From JAAFIP01 sp043774625 (GTDB lineage: Bacteria > Pseudomonadota > Gammaproteobacteria > Burkholderiales > Burkholderiaceae_C): a stretch of 37,270 bases of DNA. Every line of letters starts with the position of its first letter. Position 1 is the stretch's first letter. The notes under the pieces were generated by a model, which saw only the letters and a list, made by a program, of their open reading frames with translations, made no database searches and was not told the DNA's origin. A program made the translations under genes and the position numbers. Below are positions 31,900 to 37,270 of this stretch, piece after piece. Location of the stretch: the NCBI GenBank assembly GCA_043774625.1, contig JAYVTG010000041.1, positions 1 to 37,270 on the forward strand, given 5' to 3'.

Positions 31900-33060
31900 C
31901 TAGCCCACACCCATGGCGCGGCGCATGACTGCCGTCTTCAGGGGTGCTAGACGCTCAAAGCCTGACATGCCCCAGTTGCGCAGCACGCGCACACGCACGT
32001 CGTCGTTGGCAAACAGGCGTTGCAAGCCATCGGTAGCCAGACGCAATGTGCTGGCGTCCAGCTTGCGGGCGCGTTCGTAGCGACGCAGTAAGCGCAAGTC
32101 GTTGTAATTGCGGAAATACTCTTTGTTTTCGATCACCCTGGCTAACTCGGCTGCGTCGGCCAAACCCAGATTGAGCCCTTGCCCGGCTAGCGGGTGCACG
32201 CTATGGGCGGCATCGCCCGCCAAGGCCCAGGCCGCTTTGCTGTCGCCGGCCAAGCCTGTACCTACCCAGCGTGTAGCCTGGGTAATGTGCAGCGGCCACA
32301 GCGCGCGGGCGCTGGCCATGCTTATCGTGCCCAAAGCGCTGCCACACACCACTTGCAGGGCGGCACAAAAGTCTGCGTCGTCCAAATTTTGTAACTGCGT
32401 TGCATGCTCATGGTGTACAGACCAGACCAGTGCCACAGAGTTCCCCGGTGCAGACGCACCACGCGGCAAAAAGGCACAGATTTCGCCGTTTTGTGCACCA
32501 CTGTGTTCTTTGCCACCCATCCATTGCCAGGCCGTATTTTGGTGGGGCAACTCTGTATACACATGCGCTGCAATGGCGGTTTGCTCGTACGCAAATTGCT
32601 CAAACTCGGCCCCCACAGCAGCGCGCGTGGCACTGGCTTTGCCTTCGCAAATGACTGTCAGCGGGCAGTTTTCAGGGTTTTTAAGCAATTGCACCTCAGG
32701 CGCAAACTCCAACGCGGCAGTCAAGCGGGCATCGAGCGCAGCCGCGTCCACAATCCAGGCCAGAGCCTTTGATGGGTCTTGCATTACAGAATGTGTGTCT
32801 ACAGAAAACTGCACCAGGCCGCCATCGTCGCCCTGCACCCGCATATGCTGCACAGCGCAGCTGTCTGCGGCATCTGTAGGCCAGGCACGCAGGCTTTCCA
32901 GCAGGGTTTTAGACGCCGCATTCAGCGCAAAGGAGCGAATATCAGGCTCACCGTGCACTGGCCCCTGTACCAAGCCCACGCGCACGCGCTGGCGCGCCAG
33001 CAACAAGGCCAGCACCTTGCCCACCACGCCCGCACCCCGAATACAAATATCTATTGCCAT
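31900..33060 (-). CDS. UbiH/UbiF/Coq6-family FAD monooxygenase
   Basis: The 386-residue flavoprotein has the dinucleotide motif GAGVVG near the N-terminus (MAIDICIRGAGVVGKVLALL) and the second FAD motif GDAAHSVHPLAGQGLNLGL (about 285-305), which is characteristic of the UbiH/UbiF/UbiI group that hydroxylates the ubiquinone ring. Which position it hydroxylates cannot be told. The middle is shorter and more divergent than in E. coli UbiH, so it may be one of the variable betaproteobacterial forms. The ATG at 33060 gives the canonical start; the open frame continues upstream with no family match. It is divergent from the MOSC gene (33 bases) and upstream of the dsbC-like gene. Confidence 0.87.
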   Translation of the reverse strand: MAIDICIRGAGVVGKVLALLLARQRVRVGLVQGPVHGEPDIRSFALNAASKTLLESLRAWPTDAADSCAVQHMRVQGDDGGLVQFSVDTHSVMQDPSKALAWIVDAAALDARLTAALEFAPEVQLLKNPENCPLTVICEGKASATRAAVGAEFEQFAYEQTAIAAHVYTELPHQNTAWQWMGGKEHSGAQNGEICAFLPRGASAPGNSVALVWSVHHEHATQLQNLDDADFCAALQVVCGSALGTISMASARALWPLHITQATRWVGTGLAGDSKAAWALAGDAAHSVHPLAGQGLNLGLADAAELARVIENKEYFRNYNDLRLLRRYERARKLDASTLRLATDGLQRLFANDDVRVRVLRNWGMSGFERLAPLKTAVMRRAMGVG

Positions 33061-33093
33061 GGGGTGATTGTAGAAGGCGGCACAATAGTAGCC

Positions 33094-34005
33094 ATGACTA
33101 CAGAATTTGACCTTCATGCCACCATCAGCCGCCTGTTTGTGTACCCCGTCAAGTCTTGCGCCGGGGTAGAGGTGAGGGAGGCGATATTGACCGAAACCGG
33201 CCTGGAGTTTGACCGCGCCTGGATGGTGGTGGATGCCACAGGTGAATTTGTGACCCAACGTGAACTGCCCCGCATGGCCTTGATCAAGCCGCAGATCAAA
33301 CACTACGAGATGGTGCTGCGTGCGCCCGGCATGCTGGCCTTGCACATTGCCATCGACGCGGTAGAAGCGCCGTGCCGCGCCAACGTGTGGGGCGACGACT
33401 GCGCCGCGTACGACATGGGCGACGTGGCTGCGCAGTGGTTCACCGATTTTTTGTCGCAAGATTTACCTGCTGGCCAGGCTGCCATGAAGCTGCGCATGGT
33501 GCGTTTTGACCCGGAACAACAACGCGCATCAAATAAAAAATGGACCCAAGACGTGGTGGCTTTGAACCAGTTTAGTGATGGTTATCCGATCCTGGTTGCC
33601 AGTGAAGCGTCTTTGCAGGAACTGAACGGCAAGCTGCGCGCTGGCGGGCATGAAGACGTTACGATCGAGCGCTTTCGGCCCAACATTGTGCTTGCTGGCA
33701 TCGAGGCGCACGACGAAGACAGGGTGAGCGTATTGCATATCAGCGCTGAACATGCGGGCCATGCTGGGCAAGCCGGTCTGGTTGAACTGGGTTTGGTCAA
33801 GCCCTGCCCGCGCTGCCCTATCCCCAACATCAACCCCCTGACCGCCGTGCCCAGCCCCGAGGTGGGCGACATGTTGCAAACGTACCGGCAAGACGCCCGT
33901 GTGGATGGAGCAGTGACTTTTGGCATCAACGCCATTACACGGTTTGGGTTTGACCATGTGCTGCGTGTGGGGCAGGTGGTCAAGGCGGATTTTGCGTTTG
34001 ACTGA
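33094..34005 (+). CDS. MOSC-domain protein (YcbX-like)
   Basis: The 303-residue protein has the N-terminal MOSC_N beta-barrel (about 8-120, ISRLFVYPVKSCAGVEV) and the MOSC domain (about 140-300), with the conserved Cys in LVKPCPRCPIPNINP, expected to bind the molybdenum cofactor. YcbX-type proteins reduce N-hydroxylated compounds, or carry Mo cofactor sulfur, with a reductase partner. There is no C-terminal ferredoxin domain, unlike E. coli YcbX, so electrons must come from another protein. The ATG at 33094 fits the family start. It is divergent from the ubiH-like gene and convergent with exbD. Confidence 0.9.
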   Translation: MTTEFDLHATISRLFVYPVKSCAGVEVREAILTETGLEFDRAWMVVDATGEFVTQRELPRMALIKPQIKHYEMVLRAPGMLALHIAIDAVEAPCRANVWGDDCAAYDMGDVAAQWFTDFLSQDLPAGQAAMKLRMVRFDPEQQRASNKKWTQDVVALNQFSDGYPILVASEASLQELNGKLRAGGHEDVTIERFRPNIVLAGIEAHDEDRVSVLHISAEHAGHAGQAGLVELGLVKPCPRCPIPNINPLTAVPSPEVGDMLQTYRQDARVDGAVTFGINAITRFGFDHVLRVGQVVKADFAFD

Positions 34006-34032
34006 CGCAGGCGTACCGGCAGCTAATCCACT

Positions 34033-34452
34033 CTACGGCTCCTTGGGGTCGGCAATAAAACCAATGCGGTTAAGCCCCGCTTTTTGCGCTACACCCATCA
34101 CTTGCACCACCTTGCCATAAGGCACGGTTTCGTCGGCGCGCAATTGCACTTCGGTGTCCGGGTTGGCTTTGGCAGATTTTTGCAAAGCCTGCGCCAATGC
34201 AGGCAGCTCAATTTTCTGGTCATTGAGGAAAACCTGCGCTGTTTTGTCTACCACGATGGTCACAAACTTGGGTGCATCACTGGGCTTGGCAGCCTCGGTT
34301 TTGGGTAAATCAAGCTTGATGGAACTGGCCAACAGAGGCGCAGTGATGATGAAAATCACCACCAAGACCAGCATCACGTCTACCAGGGGCGTGACATTGA
34401 TCTCGCTCATGGGCTCGGAGCCCTTGGTGCGTTCCAGACGGCCAAAACCCAT
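34033..34452 (-). CDS. exbD: Biopolymer transport protein ExbD/TolR
   Basis: The 139-residue protein has a short cytoplasmic start, one membrane helix with the proton-path Asp in NVTPLVDVMLVLVVIFIITA, and a periplasmic domain (about 55-139). With ExbB it forms the proton-driven motor that energises TonB. AGGAG lies 5 bases before the ATG. It follows exbB by 8 bases. No tonB is in the window; the DUF3108 protein has a TonB-like N-terminus but lacks a recognisable TonB C-terminal domain. ExbD and TolR cannot be told apart firmly from sequence alone; no tol-pal genes adjoin. Confidence 0.9.
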   Translation of the reverse strand: MGFGRLERTKGSEPMSEINVTPLVDVMLVLVVIFIITAPLLASSIKLDLPKTEAAKPSDAPKFVTIVVDKTAQVFLNDQKIELPALAQALQKSAKANPDTEVQLRADETVPYGKVVQVMGVAQKAGLNRIGFIADPKEP

Positions 34453-34460
34453 GGTAACTC

Positions 34461-35111
34461 CTACTTGTCCACGCTGTGGTGCGACAGTAGCTCGCGCAGG
34501 TCGCGGGCAAAGCCTTCCAGGTCGGCTTCTATGCGGCCTACGTAGCGACCAAACAGGTTATACGCCAGCACTGCCGGAATGGCCACCGCCAAACCGGCAG
34601 CTGTCATGATGAGCGCTTCGCCTACCGGGCCTGCTACTTTGTCGATAGAAATTTGCCCTGCGCCTGCGATGCCGGTGAGCGCATGGTAAATGCCCCAGAC
34701 GGTACCCAGCAGACCGACAAAGGGCGCAGTAGAACCGACCGTAGCTAACAGTACCTGGCCAAACTGCAGTTTGTGCAACACACTGTGCAGTGCGTCGCGC
34801 AGCACGCGGGTTAGCTGCTGGGCTTTGTCCCCCGCTGTAGCCAGTGTGCCGGGTGCTCCCACATGTGCAGCATCAATCAAAGGCGTGACCATGGCCTCGC
34901 GGTCCAGGGCGGCCACGGTACTGCGCGCTTGGGCCAGGTCACCTGCCTGCCAAAAAGCAGTGATGGAGCGCGCCACGTCGGGCAAGGCACGCTTGGTGAT
35001 CCAGGCCTTCCACAAAATCACCACCCAGCTGGAGACCGACATGGCCAGCAAGAGCAGAGCAATAAATTGACTGATGGCATCGCCTTGGGCAACAGACTGA
35101 AATGCGTTCAT
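34461..35111 (-). CDS. exbB: MotA/TolQ/ExbB proton channel protein
   Basis: The 216-residue protein has three membrane helices (about 15-35, 115-140, 160-185). The second and third carry the family signatures LLATVGSTAPFVGLLGTVWG and GPVGEALIMTAAGLAVAIPA. It forms the proton channel with ExbD. The ATG at 35111 begins MNAFQSVAQGDAI; a longer open frame upstream has no family match. It lies 31 bases after dapB and 8 before exbD in the bamE-dapB-exbB-exbD run. Confidence 0.91.
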   Translation of the reverse strand: MNAFQSVAQGDAISQFIALLLLAMSVSSWVVILWKAWITKRALPDVARSITAFWQAGDLAQARSTVAALDREAMVTPLIDAAHVGAPGTLATAGDKAQQLTRVLRDALHSVLHKLQFGQVLLATVGSTAPFVGLLGTVWGIYHALTGIAGAGQISIDKVAGPVGEALIMTAAGLAVAIPAVLAYNLFGRYVGRIEADLEGFARDLRELLSHHSVDK

Positions 35112-35142
35112 ACGGATTTTTATCTTTTCAAATAGGTGGCGC

Positions 35143-35949
35143 TTAACGCAAACCCAACACGTCAAACATGTCAAACATGCCAGTGGGTTTGTCTGCAAGA
35201 TAACGCACAGCACGCAGGCTGCCCTGCGCGTAGGTGGAGCGGCTAGATGATTTGTGGGTGATTTCGATGCGCTCGCCCGTACCCGCAAACAACACCGTAT
35301 GGTCGCCCACAATATCGCCGCCGCGGATGGTGACAAAGCCGATACTCGATGGCTCGCGCTCACCTGTGTGGCCGTAGCGCTCGTATACGGCGCAGTCCTT
35401 CAGGTCACGGCCCATGGCGCTGGCCATCACTTCGCCCATCTTGAGTGCAGTGCCACTGGGTGCATCCACCTTGTGGCGGTGATGCGCTTCAATCACTTCG
35501 ATGTCATAGCCGGTTTGCAGGGCTTTGGCCGCCATTTCCAGCAGCTTTAACGTCACGTTCACGCCCACGCTCATGTTGGGGGCCATCATGATGGCAATCT
35601 CTTTACTGGCGGCAGTAATATCGGTTTTTTGCGCGTCGCTCAGACCCGTGGTGCCAATCACCATCTTCACACCCATTTGGCGGCACAATGCCAGGTGGGC
35701 CATGGTGCCTTCGGGGCGGGTAAAGTCAATCAGCACGTCGCAGCCTTTAAGCCCGCGTGCCATATCGCTGGTGATGCTCACACCGCTGGCATAACCCAAA
35801 AAGCCCGAAGCGTCCAGGCCAATGCCGGGGCTGGCGGGTACGTCCAGCGCACCGCCCAAACGGCAGTCGGTGGCGTCGTGAATCGTTTCAATCAGCATGC
35901 GGCCCATGCGGCCACTGGCACCTGCAATACAAACAACTTGCTGGCTCAT
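35143..35949 (-). CDS. dapB: 4-hydroxy-tetrahydrodipicolinate reductase
   Basis: DapB reduces hydroxy-tetrahydrodipicolinate with NAD(P)H in lysine and diaminopimelate synthesis. The 268-residue protein has the nucleotide motif CIAGASGRMGRML at the start, DFTRPEG, the MSVGVNV segment and the catalytic His/Lys motif EAHHRHKVDAPSGTALK (about 155-170). Length and motifs are complete. Its ATG overlaps the bamE stop in ATGA (35949-35946), so the two are coupled. Confidence 0.97.
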   Translation of the reverse strand: MSQQVVCIAGASGRMGRMLIETIHDATDCRLGGALDVPASPGIGLDASGFLGYASGVSITSDMARGLKGCDVLIDFTRPEGTMAHLALCRQMGVKMVIGTTGLSDAQKTDITAASKEIAIMMAPNMSVGVNVTLKLLEMAAKALQTGYDIEVIEAHHRHKVDAPSGTALKMGEVMASAMGRDLKDCAVYERYGHTGEREPSSIGFVTIRGGDIVGDHTVLFAGTGERIEITHKSSSRSTYAQGSLRAVRYLADKPTGMFDMFDVLGLR

Positions 35950-36527
35950 CGTGCGGGGGCTTCCAATGGTGGGTAACTTGCGGCAGGTGCAGCAACGGCT
36001 GGCGCTGGCTGCTGGCTGGGCGCGGCACCTTGTTTGGCCTGGGCTGCGTTGAGTTCTGCCTCGGACGCCTCCAGCACAGGCACCTTGCCCAGCTTGCGAT
36101 TGCTGTCCAGTGTGGCTACAAATTCGGCTTCGGACGGCAAGCTGTCACCCTCGACCTTCTCGAAGTCGTCGTCTTTGAAAAACACGGTGATCTTGCGGCT
36201 TTGCGCTTCAATACCCTGGCGGCGGATGGTGAAGACGTAGTCCCAGCGGTCCGCGTGGAAGGCACTGGTGATCAGGGGCGTACCCAAGATTTCTTTGACC
36301 TGGGCGCGCGCCATGCCGGGGCGCAGTGCCTCGACCTGTTCCTTGGACACAAAATTGCCCTGCACCACTTCCAGTTTGTAAGGGGCGATGACACTGACAA
36401 CGCGGTTGCTGGCGCCGTTGAAGCTGGTGCAGCCAGCCAGTAGCACAACCGCCAATGCCAGCACGCCTAGGTGCATGCAGTGCGCGGCGGCAGGAGTACG
36501 GAAAATAGGGTTAACAAACACAGGCAT
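35946..36527 (-). CDS. bamE: Outer-membrane assembly lipoprotein BamE (SmpA/OmlA)
   Basis: BamE is the small lipoprotein subunit of the BAM machine that inserts outer-membrane beta barrels. The 193-residue product has a lipobox LLAGC (Cys33), then the SmpA/OmlA domain (about 45-130) with the signature VEALRPGMARAQVKEILGTP and a Trp-Asp-Tyr strand. A C-terminal Ala/Pro/Gln extension (about 150-193) is not part of the E. coli protein. Starts at 36596, 36527 and 36476 are all in frame. The middle one gives a signal peptide with an Arg in its n-region and is used here; no good ribosome binding site decides it. It is divergent from fur, and its stop overlaps the dapB start. Confidence 0.88.
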   Translation of the reverse strand: MPVFVNPIFRTPAAAHCMHLGVLALAVVLLAGCTSFNGASNRVVSVIAPYKLEVVQGNFVSKEQVEALRPGMARAQVKEILGTPLITSAFHADRWDYVFTIRRQGIEAQSRKITVFFKDDDFEKVEGDSLPSEAEFVATLDSNRKLGKVPVLEASEAELNAAQAKQGAAPSQQPAPAVAAPAASYPPLEAPAR

Positions 36528-36619
36528 TACAAGGCTGGTGGACACGCAAGTCCCAGCGCATAGGGTTATGATTCGGTCATTGTAGCGGTTACGCATTTAC
36601 CGCCTTTCCCCCACTTCCC
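36528..36619. promoter_or_regulatory. Divergent promoter region bamE / fur
   Basis: The 92-base gap must serve both genes. TATGAT (36567-36572) could be the -10 of fur and TACAAT on the minus strand (36579-36584) the -10 of bamE. The -35 matches are poor in both cases. I see no clear Fur box. Confidence 0.35.
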
Positions 36620-37057
36620 ATGTCCAATATCGACGAACTCAAAAGCACGGGCCTCAAAGCCACTTTGCCACGCCTGAAGATCATGGAGATTTTTCAAAGC
36701 GGTGCGCAGCGGCACATGACGGCCGAGGATGTGTACCGCATTGTGCTGCAAGAGCGCACTGACATTGGCCTGGCCACGGTGTACCGGGTGCTGGCGCAGT
36801 TTGAGCAGGCCGGTATTTTGAGTCGTAACCATTTTGAGTCGGGCAAGGCGATTTACGAGCTGAACGAAGGCCAGCACCACGACCATTTGGTGTGCTTAGA
36901 TTGCGGCAAGGTCGAAGAGTTTTACGACGCGGAAATTGAAAAACGCCAGCAGACGATTGCCAAGGCCAAGGGCTTTGCGATTGCCGACCATGCGCTGAGT
37001 TTGTATGCGCATTGCACCAAGACTGCCTGCGCCAATCGCCCGCCAGTGCGGGGGTAG
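36620..37057 (+). CDS. fur: Ferric uptake regulator Fur
   Basis: Fur is the Fe(II)-dependent repressor of iron uptake genes. The 145-residue protein has the N-terminal winged helix (about 1-80, LKATLPRLKIMEIF and DIGLATVYRVLAQFEQAGIL). The dimerisation domain carries metal-binding residues: the His cluster HHDH (86-89), Cys92 and Cys95 in CLDCG, and a second pair Cys132 and Cys137 near the end. This matches the four-Cys structural zinc site of Fur. The ATG gives the standard start MSNIDELKSTGLKATLPR. It is divergent from bamE, an arrangement I recall as common in Burkholderiales. Confidence 0.96.
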   Translation: MSNIDELKSTGLKATLPRLKIMEIFQSGAQRHMTAEDVYRIVLQERTDIGLATVYRVLAQFEQAGILSRNHFESGKAIYELNEGQHHDHLVCLDCGKVEEFYDAEIEKRQQTIAKAKGFAIADHALSLYAHCTKTACANRPPVRG

Positions 37058-37086
37058 GTTTTCTGGCTCTATGACAGCGGGCATGT

Positions 37087-37180
37087 AGCGTTTGCGTTGT
37101 CAGGCACTGTGGGCGCGCGAATACCTTCGGGGCTGGGAGCGTTTGCGTTGTCAGGCACTGTGGGCGCGCGAATACCTTCG
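37087..37180. repeat. Two perfect 43-bp direct repeats after fur
   Basis: 37087-37129 and 37138-37180 are identical (starting AGCGTTTGCGTTGTCAGGCA and ending ATACCTTCG), with an 8-base spacer, giving a 51-bp period. The unit holds GCGCGC-rich sequence and no gene. The second copy lies 90 bases from the window edge, so further copies outside cannot be excluded. Confidence 0.95.
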
Positions 37181-37270
37181 TGTCCTCCGCCAGGGTATAG
37201 GCCTTAGCTTCTTGTCAGCTTTTGTACCTGGCTCCCCCTTTTACCTACGGTATCCGCCCACGCACAGTGC
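37181..37270. other. Window end, nothing recognised
   Basis: The final 90 bases have no open frame with a family match, and no tRNA or hairpin is evident. They may be the upstream region of a gene beyond the edge. Confidence 0.4.

Noticed and set aside
34461..35363. N-terminally extended ExbB starting at 35363
   Set aside because: The extra 84 residues lie over the end of dapB, have no family match, and the normal ExbB start is at 35111.
37087..37180. CRISPR array
   Set aside because: There are only two units, with a 43-bp repeat and an 8-base spacer; spacers are far too short and no cas gene is near.

Overview
The window looks like chromosome from a betaproteobacterium of the order Burkholderiales, most likely family Comamonadaceae (Rhodoferax/Polaromonas-like). 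The support is the set of gene neighbourhoods (ccsA-PP0621-pilS-pilR-ampD beside ffh; fur/bamE/dapB/exbB/exbD; DUF3683 oxidoreductase-DUF971-ubiE-Tim44), a Bug-family binding protein, a lysine/alanine-rich histone H1-like protein, and a short dispersed repeat that I recall, without being able to check, from Comamonadaceae genomes. Genes are densely packed and nearly all intact. No phage, CRISPR array, plasmid or defence locus is visible.

Layout. 1-275: the tail of an IS1595-type transposase, cut by the window edge. 373-744 (-): histone H1-like protein. 933-5253 (-): class Ia ribonucleotide reductase nrdA-nrdB, preceded by two NrdR boxes. 5669-10682 (-): a tightly overlapping run ccsA-like, PP0621, pilS, pilR, ampD. 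10742-12136 (+): ffh, divergent from it. 12186-13706: a small outer-membrane-like protein and a lipoprotein-type alpha/beta hydrolase, divergent from one CATATG. 13681-15063 (-): miaB, then an exported protein and tRNA-Met. 15965-19654: a phenylacetate cluster, paaF (-) facing paaG-paaI-paaK (+), with a long hairpin repeat between paaI and paaK. 19754-20725 (+): Bug-family receptor. 20732-23658 (-): DUF3108 protein and M61 peptidase. 23659-24786: a gene-poor 1.1 kb containing a decayed inverted duplication. 24787-31038 (+): a giant FAD/Fe-S oxidoreductase, DUF971, ubiE, Tim44-like protein, closed by a strong terminator. 31140-33060 (-): dsbC-like and ubiH-like genes. 33094-34005 (+): MOSC protein. 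34033-36527 (-): bamE-dapB-exbB-exbD. 36620-37057 (+): fur. The last 213 bases hold a 43-bp direct repeat and no gene.

How the genes work together. nrdAB make deoxyribonucleotides and should be repressed by NrdR when dATP is plentiful. PilS/PilR is a membrane kinase and sigma-54 activator pair. paaF, paaG, paaI and paaK supply CoA activation and later ring-degradation steps of phenylacetate catabolism; the paaABCDE monooxygenase is not in the window. UbiE and the UbiH-like enzyme act in ubiquinone synthesis.

The most unusual signal is a ~50-bp repeat present seven times. Five copies lie in or across genes, all in sense orientation. Four are read in the same frame (Ile/Val-Ala-Ala-Cys/Arg-Ala); the fifth uses the frame in which the element carries a TAG, and there TAG has become GAG. 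This resembles the in-frame palindromic elements of Rickettsia. A second signal is a ~160-bp inverted duplication at 23.9-24.5 kb whose inner 101 bp are about 89% identical by hand count, with several third-position changes that suggest a once-coding short protein family.
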